This document shows positions 1 to 9,259 of a DNA stretch of 64,000 nt, one piece after another (positions within the stretch are counted from its first letter, which is position 1; every line of letters begins with the position of its first letter). The notes beneath the pieces are model-generated. The model saw only the letters and a program-made list of their open reading frames with translations, searched no databases and had not been told where the DNA came from. A program made the position numbers and the translations under genes. Origin of the DNA: an uncultured Parabacteroides sp. (GTDB lineage: Bacteria > Bacteroidota > Bacteroidia > Bacteroidales > Tannerellaceae); NCBI GenBank assembly GCA_944325355.1, contig CALUZS010000009.1:50773-114772 (forward strand). Reading direction: 5' to 3'.

Positions 1-629
1 AAGGTGAGATCGGCGGCATCGGCGTTGCCGTCAGCGACAAGCCGGAAGGTCCTTACAAAGACCTTATCGGGAAACCGTTGATTAATGACATTGTCAATGG
101 CGCACAACCCATCGACCAATTCGTATATAAAGATGACGATGGTACTTATTATATGTATTACGGCGGATGGCGGCACTGCAATATCGTAAAGTTAAGCGAT
201 GACTTTAAAACCCTCGTCCCGTTCGAAGACGGGGAAATCTATAAAGAGGTCACTCCCGAAGGATACGTTGAAGGTCCGTTCATGTTCAAACGCGATGGGA
301 AATATTACTTCATGTGGAGCGAAGGCGGATGGACCGGTCCTGATTATTGCGTAGCCTACGCAATTGCCGATTCTCCGTTCGGTCCGTTCAAAAGAATCGA
401 GAAAATTCTGGAACAAGACCCGACTGTAGCGACCGGTGCCGGGCACCATTCTGTCATCAACATCCCCGGGACAAATGATTATTACATCATTTATCACCGA
501 CATCCGCTGGGAGACAACAATGGCAACCACCGTGTCACTTGCATCGAAAAACTGACATTCGACAAAGACGGATTCATCAATCCGGTAAAAATAACCAATG
601 AAGGCGTTGAAAAACGTACAATTTTCTAA
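1..629 (+). CDS. Glycoside hydrolase family 43 protein, 3' part
   Basis: The reading frame is open from base 3, so the start lies outside the window. The fold is the five-bladed propeller of GH43 (arabinofuranosidase/xylosidase-type enzymes acting on plant or host glycans). Visible motifs are PIDQFVYKDDDG, which holds the Asp that tunes the acid, and VEGPFMF, which holds the Glu general acid. GHHSV and YHRHP near the C-terminus are also typical. The N-terminal base Asp must lie before the window. About 208 residues are seen; complete family members are usually 300 or more. Substrate cannot be told. It converges with fhs over a shared terminator. Confidence 0.85.
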   Translation, partial: GEIGGIGVAVSDKPEGPYKDLIGKPLINDIVNGAQPIDQFVYKDDDGTYYMYYGGWRHCNIVKLSDDFKTLVPFEDGEIYKEVTPEGYVEGPFMFKRDGKYYFMWSEGGWTGPDYCVAYAIADSPFGPFKRIEKILEQDPTVATGAGHHSVINIPGTNDYYIIYHRHPLGDNNGNHRVTCIEKLTFDKDGFINPVKITNEGVEKRTIF

Positions 630-672
630 AAAAAGATGCGCGGAACTTTTAAAAAGTCCGCGCATCTTTTTT
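628..672. terminator. Bidirectional intrinsic terminator
   Basis: Arms AAAAAAGATGCGCGGA (ending at 644) and its complement (657-672) flank a short loop. There is an A-run on one side and a T-run on the other, so it can serve both the GH43 gene and the convergent fhs gene. Confidence 0.9.
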
Positions 673-707
673 CTATAAACCGGAATATCTATCTGGAGAT
701 ATCGGAA

Positions 708-2375
708 TTAACTCAATCCTTCAACCAAGCCATTTACAATATCTATCTTCTTCGCTTGAGGTTCTTTCGGTAACCCCGGCATACGCATAATATCACCCAT
801 AATAACAACTATCATCTCAGCACCTTTATTGATAACGATATCTCTCACTTTAAGTTCAAATCCCTCAATCAGATTATAGGCTTTCGGGTCGGCAGAAAAA
901 GAATATTGCGTTTTCGCAATACATATCGGATAATCGGAAATGCCAAGTTCTTCTATCTGTTTAATTTTCTTTTCAGCAAGCATCGTATAAGAAACCGAAG
1001 CCGCTCCGTAAATCGACTCCGAAACTTTCCGTATCTTTTCTTTCACCGAATCCTCATTGTTATAAGTAAACGCTACTGAAGATGAAGGTTTCTGCTCGAT
1101 TGTCTGCACAACAAGCCGGGCAAGTTCCAAACCACCTTCACCCCCTTCGGCAAAGACATTATTCACGGCAAACCCGACACCCAACGCCTTGCAATGCTCC
1201 GCCACCATTTCTATTTCGGCATCCGTATCGTTGGCATAACGGTTGAATGTAACTATCACTTCCTGCCCGAAGCTGCGCATATTGTCGATATGTTTATCCA
1301 AATTCACGAAGCCTCTTGCCAAGCCTTCGATGTTCTCCTCCTTGATATGTGCTTCGTCTACACCTCCATGCAGCTTCAAACTTTGGGAAGTAGCAACTAT
1401 CACCGTAACTTTCGGTTGAAGTCCGCCTTTCCGGCATTTTATATTCATGAACTTTTCCGCACCCAAATCCGCACCGAATCCGGCTTCCGTTACAACATAT
1501 TCACCAAATGTCAAAGCCATCTTAGTGGCAAGCAAAGAGTTGCACCCGTGGGCAATATTGGCGAAAGGTCCGCCATGAACAAATGCAGCCGTGTTCTCTG
1601 TTGTCTGCACCAGATTCGGGAGAAGCGCATCTTTCAGCAAAACAGTTATGGCACCAGCCACACCAAGATCGTTTACCGTGAACGCATCGCCGGAATAAGT
1701 ATATCCCAACAATATATTCCCGATGCGACGTTTCAAATCTTCCAAATCGGATGCAAGACATAAGATTGCCATTATCTCGGAAGCCGGAGTAATATCGAAA
1801 CCCGTTTCCGTAGGAATGCCGTTGGCTTGCCCTCCCAATCCGGACACTACATGCCGCAGGCTCCGGTCGTTAATATCGAGCACACGCTTCCACTTTATCT
1901 CCTTCAAACCGAATCCGGTTCCCCTATGCTGATAAATATAATTGTCCAATAATGCCGTAATCATATTATGGGCAGACGAAATTGCATGGAAATCGCCTGT
2001 AAAGTGCAGGTTGATATTTTCCATCGGCAAGACCTGGGAATAGCCACCACCGGCTGCACCGCCTTTCATCCCGAAACAAGGTCCTAAAGAAGGCTCACGC
2101 AATGCAACAATAGCTTTCTTTCCAAGCCGGTTCAATCCCAAAGCCAATCCTATCGAAACAGTTGTCTTGCCTATCCCTGCCTTTGTAGGAGTAATTGCTG
2201 TAACAAGTATCAGATTATGCTGCCTTACTTGTTCCTCATCAATCAAATGCAGGGGAAGTTTCGCCATATATTTGCCATAGTTCTGAACATCCTCCTTTGG
2301 AATACCGATTCGATTCGCAACTTCTTTGATTTTTAACAAAGGGGTCTCTCTCGCTATCTCTATATCCGATTTCAT
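708..2375 (-). CDS. fhs: Formate--tetrahydrofolate ligase
   Basis: Makes 10-formyl-tetrahydrofolate from formate, THF and ATP in the cytoplasm, feeding purine and one-carbon metabolism. The 555 residues match the family's usual length of about 550-560. The ATP-binding loop [17 protein letters not shown] lies near residues 61-77, followed by the Gly-rich [11 protein letters not shown] signature near 105-115. The C-terminus contains the expected PGLPKEPQA. The ATG at 2375 lies about 35 nt downstream of a good Bacteroidetes promoter. It is monocistronic: the neighbour on the right has its own terminator in between. Confidence 0.97.
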   Translation of the reverse strand: MKSDIEIARETPLLKIKEVANRIGIPKEDVQNYGKYMAKLPLHLIDEEQVRQHNLILVTAITPTKAGIGKTTVSIGLALGLNRLGKKAIVALREPSLGPCFGMKGGAAGGGYSQVLPMENINLHFTGDFHAISSAHNMITALLDNYIYQHRGTGFGLKEIKWKRVLDINDRSLRHVVSGLGGQANGIPTETGFDITPASEIMAILCLASDLEDLKRRIGNILLGYTYSGDAFTVNDLGVAGAITVLLKDALLPNLVQTTENTAAFVHGGPFANIAHGCNSLLATKMALTFGEYVVTEAGFGADLGAEKFMNIKCRKGGLQPKVTVIVATSQSLKLHGGVDEAHIKEENIEGLARGFVNLDKHIDNMRSFGQEVIVTFNRYANDTDAEIEMVAEHCKALGVGFAVNNVFAEGGEGGLELARLVVQTIEQKPSSSVAFTYNNEDSVKEKIRKVSESIYGAASVSYTMLAEKKIKQIEELGISDYPICIAKTQYSFSADPKAYNLIEGFELKVRDIVINKGAEMIVVIMGDIMRMPGLPKEPQAKKIDIVNGLVEGLS

Positions 2376-2409
2376 AATTCTACAAATTGCATTATTTCTT
2401 TAAAAAGTG

Positions 2410-2440
2410 CAAAGTTAGACAATCGCGGCGATATGACAAA
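2410..2440 (-). promoter_or_regulatory. Bacteroidetes-type promoter of fhs
   Basis: On the minus strand the -7 box TAACTTTG (2410-2417) is preceded by TTTG (2437-2440) with a 19-bp spacer. This matches the -33 TTTG / -7 TAnnTTTG consensus of Bacteroides housekeeping promoters. Confidence 0.8.
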
Positions 2441-2468
2441 ATACTGCAAACTGTTCCGGAGAAAAGCA

Positions 2469-2504
2469 AAAAGCCCGTTCCACACAATCGTGGAACAGGC
2501 TTTC
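2469..2504 (-). terminator. Intrinsic terminator of the DUF4855 gene
   Basis: Hairpin with arms AAGCC-GTTCCAC and GTGGAAC-GGCTT, each arm with a one-base mismatch in the middle. It is followed on the minus strand by a T-rich tract and lies about 40 bp after the DUF4855 stop codon. Confidence 0.8.
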
Positions 2505-2546
2505 CGGCAACCAATATATTTCAATTTGTTACATACGAGCTATTCT

Positions 2547-3653
2547 TTACTCCATAAGAGCCTTTATATGCTCCATACCTTTCAATTCCGGCTTCTCCTG
2601 CCGTACTGCTATACGACGGGCAAGTTCCATATAGAGGGCATTGTCTTCGGCTTCAAACGAATGGAACAAATCATAAAATGCCGTTCCTCCTTGGTAATAG
2701 GCAATAGGCAAATCCTCAAAAATACCGTATTGGTCGAACGCTTTGATATAATCCCTCAACCGATAACCGTATCCCTTGCTTTTCAGTGCACGTTCATCAA
2801 ATTCCATCTCGACACACATACCGTTTTCAAAAGCCAGCTTACTCGTTTCGTCCATCCGCTCATAAGGGACTTTCTCATTAAAGAAATAATTCGGCTGCAA
2901 ATAGGCAATGTCAAATCCCAAGTTGCGCCACTCCTTAAAGCCATCCGACTTAAAGTAAGGAATCCAATTGAAATTATATCCGTTCTCCCTGACATAATCT
3001 CCTACATTTTTTGCCAAATCGCGGCTATTCGTCGCTTCTTCTGCAATCCAATAGAAACCGGAAATTTCCACATTCTTCAATTTTGCCTCTTTAAATTTCT
3101 TTTTTACATAATCCACAAACCAGCAACAGGCTGCCAAACGGTCTTCCATCTTACTAAAATCCAAAGATTTCCCGTCGATTCCTCCCCAATAAGTCACATT
3201 CGGAATAGGTTCCGGCATCCCAAGTACGATTTTTCGTTTGGTGAAATTTTTCGGATTCTCTTTCCGTGCTGCTTCAATAGCATCATCCAATGCGCAGATA
3301 TTCAATCCCGGAGTAAAATAATCATCAACCAGCTTCTTCCATTCTGCTTTCCGAGCTGCCTGCTTCTGATAATAGGAAGCAAAACCTCGACCGTTCCCGT
3401 TATGGATTTCCAAAAACAAAAAGCCATCAAACAGCCAATGGAAATTTCCTTTTTCATCCTCCATCGAAACGTACGGTTTAAACCGATCCTGATCCCATAC
3501 ATACGACCGATGCTTTCCGCCCGAATAAATTAATACCATATCCCGGGCAAAAGGCTTTATTGCTAACAATTCCAACGGAGCGATTACCATCAACGCCAGT
3601 AGTATTACACAAAGTCCGCGACTTTTTCTGCAAAAAACATGCTTCATCTTCAT
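2547..3653 (-). CDS. DUF4855 domain-containing secreted protein
   Basis: A 368-residue protein resembling the DUF4855 family of uncharacterised proteins common in gut Bacteroidetes (family call by overall sequence character). An N-terminal hydrophobic segment (about residues 14-31) after a basic stretch KMKHVFCRKSRG is a likely signal peptide or anchor, so it probably acts in the periplasm or at the surface. Aromatic-rich patches such as YWGGIDGK, ISGFYWIAEEA and WIPYFKSDGF suggest a glycosidase-like barrel, but no catalytic residue is assignable. Its neighbours (phosphodiesterase, sialidase, GH43) fit a role in glycan handling; that is inference. It could also start at Met3. Confidence 0.75.
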   Translation of the reverse strand: MKMKHVFCRKSRGLCVILLALMVIAPLELLAIKPFARDMVLIYSGGKHRSYVWDQDRFKPYVSMEDEKGNFHWLFDGFLFLEIHNGNGRGFASYYQKQAARKAEWKKLVDDYFTPGLNICALDDAIEAARKENPKNFTKRKIVLGMPEPIPNVTYWGGIDGKSLDFSKMEDRLAACCWFVDYVKKKFKEAKLKNVEISGFYWIAEEATNSRDLAKNVGDYVRENGYNFNWIPYFKSDGFKEWRNLGFDIAYLQPNYFFNEKVPYERMDETSKLAFENGMCVEMEFDERALKSKGYGYRLRDYIKAFDQYGIFEDLPIAYYQGGTAFYDLFHSFEAEDNALYMELARRIAVRQEKPELKGMEHIKALME

Positions 3654-3913
3654 AATTATTTAAAATGTTCTCTATTTAATTTACTATAATAAGGAACTAT
3701 TTCCCGCGCATTTTGTTTATCAGACAAAAGAAAAAAAATTCAAAATATCCGATATATATTTTTAAACATTTGATTTGCACCCACTAAAAATACAAATATT
3801 TTGAATAACAAAATCGCATACTACAAAGCACATACCAACTGTATTAACCAGACAAAAAGCACAATAACAAACAATGAACCAACTTTTGTCACAAATTCAG
3901 TTCGCAACCTGTT

Positions 3914-5137
3914 TTATTTAACCCAACGATTTAAATGGTTATTAGGAGACTCTACGACAAACTTATAAAATTTCGACGAAGGAAGTTTACTCAAATCCAC
4001 CTGATAAGTACCGGTACCTGCCGTGACTGTCCCCAATTTTATCCATTCATCTTTTCCTCCGGTTTTAAAGTTGTTGCTACAGGCCACATACACATTTACC
4101 GGAACAGAAACTGATGATGTATAATGTTTCCAACTCAATGTAACCGTCTTGTCATAAGGCATGGTCTGTAAGTCATAGATATCCACCTTGCCAATAAATG
4201 GCATGCCGTCCTGTTCCCAACGTATATCTCTCGGCACTTCAAATCCGACATAGCGGCAAATAGAGGGAGCAATATCTGTAATGGAGAGCTGTCCGGCACA
4301 GAAATGTTCATTGACCGGTACATTGGTAGAAATCCATGTAGTACGTTCACGCCGGCTCTGTCCGCCATGGCCATAACCGCTTTCGACCCGTCCATGATCG
4401 GTAGTTACCACTACCATCCATTCTTCATCAAAATTTGCTTCACGATACTTCACGGCATCCCATACCCGTTTAACCTGATTATCCGCTTTCAAGAGATATT
4501 CATCAAAGTAGGCACCGTTACCATAGAAATGCCCTGCATCATCTGTATACCACAGGTATACCCAACTTATATCGGGCGCATCTTTCCGAATGCTCTCGGC
4601 CGCTTCTTTTGACACTCGCTCATCTACATTATATACATAATAACACTCCTTGTCATGAGGATAGGCAACTGTATCAAGATCATATCCATCTTTTACATAA
4701 TCAATCTTCAAACCGTTGGTCTCCGGTTTTCCTTCACCAATCAACACAGTCCGATTGTCTATCCAACTGGAGTACAGTCCCGTCTTGTAATCCTTTTTCT
4801 GCTCTTTGGCTATACGAAAGATAGTCCAGTAATTGTAATTGGGTTTCAGGTTCTCATTTCCTCCTACATTATGCTTGTTATACCAAGTAGCAGTCAGCAA
4901 ATTGGTATAACCAATGGCTGAAATAGTCGGTGTTTCTGAATATCCTCCTACCTCTCCACCCGTATAAGCCCGCTCATACTTACCCTGCGAAGCAATCTCA
5001 TAAATGGTAGGAGGTTGTACACGTTCAACCTGATCGGCTGGTACCCCATCAATAATGATATATACTGCTTTCTTTGTCTTAGCTTCAAGATTTGCACAGC
5101 ACAAAACTGCCAAACATAAACAAAATATCCATTTCAT
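3914..5137 (-). CDS. Secreted alkaline phosphatase superfamily protein (type I phosphodiesterase/nucleotide pyrophosphatase)
   Basis: A 407-residue enzyme with a signal peptide (about 1-19, ending LEAK). Metal-binding signatures of the alkaline phosphatase superfamily are in order: IIIDG (Asp30), a Thr/Ser nucleophile region TPTISAIGYTNLLT (69-82), TDDAGH, TTDHGR and YGHGG. This pattern matches the NPP branch, which cleaves phosphodiester or pyrophosphate bonds in nucleotides or modified glycans. The last roughly 80 residues look like a beta-rich accessory domain. It is divergent from the sialidase gene. The substrate is unknown; a phosphonate or sulfate ester hydrolase is an alternative. Confidence 0.85.
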   Translation of the reverse strand: MKWIFCLCLAVLCCANLEAKTKKAVYIIIDGVPADQVERVQPPTIYEIASQGKYERAYTGGEVGGYSETPTISAIGYTNLLTATWYNKHNVGGNENLKPNYNYWTIFRIAKEQKKDYKTGLYSSWIDNRTVLIGEGKPETNGLKIDYVKDGYDLDTVAYPHDKECYYVYNVDERVSKEAAESIRKDAPDISWVYLWYTDDAGHFYGNGAYFDEYLLKADNQVKRVWDAVKYREANFDEEWMVVVTTDHGRVESGYGHGGQSRRERTTWISTNVPVNEHFCAGQLSITDIAPSICRYVGFEVPRDIRWEQDGMPFIGKVDIYDLQTMPYDKTVTLSWKHYTSSVSVPVNVYVACSNNFKTGGKDEWIKLGTVTAGTGTYQVDLSKLPSSKFYKFVVESPNNHLNRWVK

Positions 5138-5287
5138 TACCTTTTGATTTATAAATTACTATTTCAACAGCCATACCTACATGGTTCGTATAAGACTCAA
5201 ATTATTCTTCAGAAGAATAAAAGCACATATATCACAAAAATATACTATCTTTATCAACCAAACAAGAAACACTTAAAATAATAAGCT

Positions 5288-6913
5288 ATGAAACAAATTC
5301 TGATATGTCTTATCGCCTTGCTTTGTTCCAACATAAACGCACAAGCATCCGATACTCTTTTCGTCAAGTCTCCCCAAGTTCCTATCCTTTTAAACCGGAC
5401 AGACAACGTACTATTCAAAATGCGAATAGAGAACCGGGAAGAAAAACAACTGAACAACATCACCATTGCATTCGGGAAAGATACCCGTTTGGAAAATATT
5501 CGCTCTGTCAGGTTGTATTATGGTGGGACAGAAGGTTCCAGTGTAAAAAACAAAAATTACCAATCCACAACCTACTTGTCGAGCAATTCCGTTCATGGTG
5601 TAAAAAAAGCCAACCCTGCTTATTCGGTACTACAAGACGAAACCAAGAAACTTGCACCGGTAATCCGGTTAACAAGCAAACAACCGCTGTTCAAAGGAAT
5701 CAACTATTTCTGGATAAGCATTGAGATGAACAAGAATACGCCGTTGACAGGAAAAATCAGTGCACAAGTCACAGAAGCACAACTTGACGGTCAGCCCATA
5801 ATCATACAACCGGACAAAAAAGCACCCGTACAGAGACGCATGGGTATCGGCGTACGCCAGGCATGGGATGACAACGTTGCCGCATACCGGATTCCTGGTA
5901 TCGTCACGACCAACAAAGGGACGCTGATTGCCACTTACGATATCCGATACAACAGCAGTACCGATTTGCAAGAAAAGATAGATATTGGCGTCAGCCGAAG
6001 CACCGATGGAGGGAAATCTTGGGAACCAATGCGCGTAGCGATAACCATGAAAGGAACAAACGGATTGCCGCATGCCCAAAACGGCATAGGAGACCCTTCG
6101 GTTTTGGTAGATAAACAAAACAATACGATTTGGATTGCCGCTGCATGGACACACGGCATGGGCAACCAACTGGCATGGTGGAACTCCGGACAAGGAATGG
6201 CTCCGACAGAGACTGCCCAGCTGATGCTCGCCAAAAGCTGCGATGACGGGAAAAGCTGGAGTAAACCAATAAACATCACCCAACAAGTGAAAAATCCATC
6301 TTGGTTCTTTTTGCTACAAGGACCGGGAAAAGGCATCTGCATGAAGGATGGCACATTGGTTTTTCCAATCCAATACATCGACTCCATGCGGATTCCAAAT
6401 GCCGGAATCATGTACAGTAAAGACAATGGTAAACATTGGCACATACATAATCCGGCGCGTAGCAACACTACGGAATCTCAAGTTGCAGAGATAGAACCGG
6501 GTGTACTGATGTTGAACATGCGTGACAACCGGGGCGGAAGCAGAGCGGTCGCTGTCACACGTGATTTTGGAAAAACCTGGCAAGAACATCCATCCAACCG
6601 CAAAACACTTCCGGAGCCAGTCTGCATGGCAAGTCTTATAAAAATCGCTCCTGAAGAAAACAGTACGGGAAAACAAATCCTGTTGTTTTCAAATCCCAAT
6701 ACTACCAAAGGAAGAAACCACATAACAATCAAAGCCAGTTTCGACAATGGTCTGTCATGGCCGGAAGAGCATCAAATACTTCTTGACGAAGAAGACGGGT
6801 GGGGATATTCATGCCTTACAATGATAGACAAAGAGACTGTAGGTATTTTGTATGAGTCGAGCGTGGCTCACATCACATTTCAAGCCATTCCGTTGAAAGA
6901 GTTCATCGAGTAA
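5288..6913 (+). CDS. nanH: Exo-alpha-sialidase, GH33
   Basis: Releases terminal sialic acids from host glycans. The 541 residues comprise a signal peptide (about 1-20), an N-terminal beta domain like the BNR-associated domain (about 22-165) and a six-bladed propeller. The FRIP-type motif is YRIP at 200-203 with the catalytic-triad Arg. Asp-box repeats are SRSTDGGKSW, AKSCDDGKSW, MYSKDNGKHW, VTRDFGKTW and KASFDNGLSW. The C-terminal DEEDGWGYSCLTMI carries the catalytic Tyr region. A near-consensus -7 box (TATCTTTA, 5246-5253) precedes the ATG. Likely exported to the periplasm or surface. There is no sialic acid catabolism operon beside it. Confidence 0.95.
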   Translation: MKQILICLIALLCSNINAQASDTLFVKSPQVPILLNRTDNVLFKMRIENREEKQLNNITIAFGKDTRLENIRSVRLYYGGTEGSSVKNKNYQSTTYLSSNSVHGVKKANPAYSVLQDETKKLAPVIRLTSKQPLFKGINYFWISIEMNKNTPLTGKISAQVTEAQLDGQPIIIQPDKKAPVQRRMGIGVRQAWDDNVAAYRIPGIVTTNKGTLIATYDIRYNSSTDLQEKIDIGVSRSTDGGKSWEPMRVAITMKGTNGLPHAQNGIGDPSVLVDKQNNTIWIAAAWTHGMGNQLAWWNSGQGMAPTETAQLMLAKSCDDGKSWSKPINITQQVKNPSWFFLLQGPGKGICMKDGTLVFPIQYIDSMRIPNAGIMYSKDNGKHWHIHNPARSNTTESQVAEIEPGVLMLNMRDNRGGSRAVAVTRDFGKTWQEHPSNRKTLPEPVCMASLIKIAPEENSTGKQILLFSNPNTTKGRNHITIKASFDNGLSWPEEHQILLDEEDGWGYSCLTMIDKETVGILYESSVAHITFQAIPLKEFIE

Positions 6914-6946
6914 TGAAGGGATGCAAACAGAGTCACGGGAAGATTC

Positions 6947-8101
6947 TCACACCTTGAGGAAAATCCTACACTTGTAAAGTACATACAATATCAGAAATAT
7001 GATAGCGGCATTTGATGCTGCTATCAACGCCGGATAAAATCCTTCGATGTATTGCTCTAACCCAAAGAAAAGCGAAGTACTTATGCTACTGAAATCAATT
7101 ACGATAGCCAACATATAGGCAACAATGGAGTTCATTCCGTATATTTTCAGCCAAATCAATCCCTTGCGCCTTCCTTTATAATCTATCCAATAATAAAAAA
7201 GCCCCATCAGCAGGAAGCAATATCCGCTGCTGACCAAAACCATTGAGCTCGTCCAAAGTTTTTTGATTACCGGATGATAAATATTCCATATCCAGCCCGC
7301 CGCTACCATAACCGCACCGATATATAAAAGTAACTGCCACTTCCGCTTTTGGTCGATATTGCTCTTCAACAAATGCCCGGCAAATACGCCAGTCAATACC
7401 GTTACACAGAAATTCAGACTGCTTAAAATCCACGTATAACGGTACCATTCTGCAAAAACTACCGCACCGTCTGAAACGACTGCGGCATCTCGGAAACGAC
7501 CCAAAACCGTGCGGTCAACCCATTCTGCCAAATTTCCATCCGGGGTATAGTCTCCTCCTCCATAACCATCCACCGAAACAAATTGCATCAATCCCCAATA
7601 CAGGAAAAGAAATGAGAGTGCTACTCCGATTTGTGCAGAGACTTTCGTATGCAAAAACAAGAGAGCAGAAACAAGATACCCAACCGCTATTGACTGTAAT
7701 GTATTTGAATAAAAATAAATCCGGTCCGGATCCAAGGCAAGCAGATTCCCTTGGCACATCATTCCGAAAATCCATAACAAAATGAAGCGTTTCAAAATCC
7801 GAAGATGCACCCGTTTCTTCTCCGATGCCGAATCTTTATAACGGGATAATGCAAACGGAATTGACACACCCGCCATAAACATGAAAAGCGGCATCACCAA
7901 ATCCCACGAAGAAAAGCCACGCCAATCGACATGGGAGAATCCCCATAAAAAAGATTTATACCACGATGAGTCTATCGCTCCGTTTAGCGAATGAAAGAAA
8001 TGCTCCAAGCCTACCAAACAAAACAAATCGAACCCTCTTAACACGTCAAGAGATTCCAGACGCTTATCTCCCAGATTATCCGCTTTACCCAATATCCCCA
8101 T
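6947..8101 (-). CDS. Membrane acyltransferase-like protein (DUF5009 / heparan-alpha-glucosaminide N-acetyltransferase type)
   Basis: A 384-residue multi-pass protein with about ten hydrophobic segments. The N-terminus KRLESLDVLRGFDLFCLVG and the motif PLFMFMAGVSIPFAL are hallmarks of the DUF5009/HGSNAT-like family, which moves acetyl groups across a membrane onto sugars in characterised relatives. It lies tail-to-tail with the sialidase (34 bp between stop codons), which would fit acetylation or deacetylation of host amino-sugars, but this link is inference. It starts at the ATG at 8101 upstream of an AT-rich gap. Confidence 0.85.
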   Translation of the reverse strand: MGILGKADNLGDKRLESLDVLRGFDLFCLVGLEHFFHSLNGAIDSSWYKSFLWGFSHVDWRGFSSWDLVMPLFMFMAGVSIPFALSRYKDSASEKKRVHLRILKRFILLWIFGMMCQGNLLALDPDRIYFYSNTLQSIAVGYLVSALLFLHTKVSAQIGVALSFLFLYWGLMQFVSVDGYGGGDYTPDGNLAEWVDRTVLGRFRDAAVVSDGAVVFAEWYRYTWILSSLNFCVTVLTGVFAGHLLKSNIDQKRKWQLLLYIGAVMVAAGWIWNIYHPVIKKLWTSSMVLVSSGYCFLLMGLFYYWIDYKGRRKGLIWLKIYGMNSIVAYMLAIVIDFSSISTSLFFGLEQYIEGFYPALIAASNAAIIFLILYVLYKCRIFLKV

Positions 8102-8189
8102 TAAAAACGCTTCTTTATTTTAGATTTTACACGCTACAATATTACAAAAAAATCGCCATTGCCGACAAAACATATCGCGGATAAACAAC

Positions 8190-8220
8190 AAAGGTCTCCA
8201 GCCAACGACCGGAAACCTTT
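8190..8220 (-). terminator. Probable terminator of rpoD
   Basis: Imperfect hairpin AAAGGT-TCC ... GGA-ACCTTT just downstream of the rpoD stop codon. The following T-tract is weak (TTGTTGTTTA), so the call is tentative. Confidence 0.5.
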
Positions 8221-8244
8221 GAATTAAAGATAATTTTTTCCCAA

Positions 8245-9105
8245 TTATCCCAAATAAGATTTCAGCAACTTGCTACGTGATCCCTGTCTTAGTCTTCTAA
8301 TTGCTTTTTCTTTGATTTGGCGGACACGTTCCCTTGTGAGCCCGAACTTGTCGCCTATTTCCTCTAAAGTCATTTCCTGGCAACCGATACCGAAAAACAT
8401 CTTAACGATTTCACTTTCCCTCTCGGTTAAAGTAGCAAGAGCTCTGTCAATTTCCTTTGATAACGATTCGTTCATTAACGATCGGTCTGCAACAGGAGCG
8501 TCATCATTCACAAGCACATCCAAAAGGCTGTTATCTTCGCCTTCAACAAACGGAGCATCTACCGAGATATGACGTCCCGACACTTTCAGCGTATCGGAAA
8601 TCTTATCCACTGGTATAGACAACTCATCCGCTAATTCTTCCGGAGACGGGCGACGTTCGTTTTCCTGCTCAAATTTTGAAAAAGCTTTACTAATCTTATT
8701 CAGCGAACCTACCTGATTCAAAGGTAAACGAACGATACGAGACTGCTCTGCCAACGCCTGAAGAATAGACTGACGAATCCACCATACAGCATAAGAAATA
8801 AACTTGAACCCTCTCGTCTCGTCAAATTTCTCAGCAGCTTTAATCAGTCCCAAGTTCCCCTCATTAATTAAATCCGGCAAACTCAAGCCTTGATTCTGAT
8901 ATTGTTTTGCTACTGATACAACAAAACGCAAATTGGCTCTTGTCAATTTCTCCAAAGCCTTACGGTCTCCCCGCTTAATTGCCTGTGCCAACTCCACTTC
9001 CTCTTCAACGGTTATAAGATCCTCACGACCTATCTCCTGAAGATACTTATCCAAAGAAGCGCTTTCTCGATTGGTAATGGACTTTGTAATCTTTAATTGT
9101 CTCAT
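8245..9105 (-). CDS. rpoD: Primary RNA polymerase sigma factor (sigma-70/SigA), short Bacteroidetes form
   Basis: Directs RNA polymerase to the TTTG/TAnnTTTG promoters seen across this window. The 286 residues lack the long region 1.1 of proteobacterial RpoD, as is usual in Bacteroidetes. Region 1.2 is [18 protein letters not shown] and region 2 includes [14 protein letters not shown] and [17 protein letters not shown]. The -10 reading helix includes [18 protein letters not shown], and region 4 includes [21 protein letters not shown] promoter with TAACTTTG lies 33 nt upstream of the ATG. Confidence 0.97.
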   Translation of the reverse strand: MRQLKITKSITNRESASLDKYLQEIGREDLITVEEEVELAQAIKRGDRKALEKLTRANLRFVVSVAKQYQNQGLSLPDLINEGNLGLIKAAEKFDETRGFKFISYAVWWIRQSILQALAEQSRIVRLPLNQVGSLNKISKAFSKFEQENERRPSPEELADELSIPVDKISDTLKVSGRHISVDAPFVEGEDNSLLDVLVNDDAPVADRSLMNESLSKEIDRALATLTERESEIVKMFFGIGCQEMTLEEIGDKFGLTRERVRQIKEKAIRRLRQGSRSKLLKSYLG

Positions 9106-9137
9106 CCAATTAACTAGTTATTTGAAAATGCAGTGTG

Positions 9138-9145
9138 CAAAGTTA
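9138..9145 (-). promoter_or_regulatory. -7 box of the rpoD promoter
   Basis: TAACTTTG on the minus strand, about 33 nt before the rpoD ATG. No clear TTTG is seen at -33; the upstream DNA is TA-rich. Confidence 0.65.
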
Positions 9146-9164
9146 CAATTTATTTTATATATAT

Positions 9165-9197
9165 AATAGGTTGAGCGTAAACTACGCCCAACCTATT
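9165..9197 (-). terminator. Hairpin after the htrA gene
   Basis: Arms AATAGGTTG-GCG and its complement with one mismatch and a short loop. It lies about 65 bp after the protease stop codon, upstream of the rpoD promoter. The following tract is TA-rich rather than pure T. Confidence 0.6.
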
Positions 9198-9259
9198 ACA
9201 AACCTTTAACAATCTTTCAGTCAGACAAACAAATTAAAAGATTATCCTATTCCGTTTTT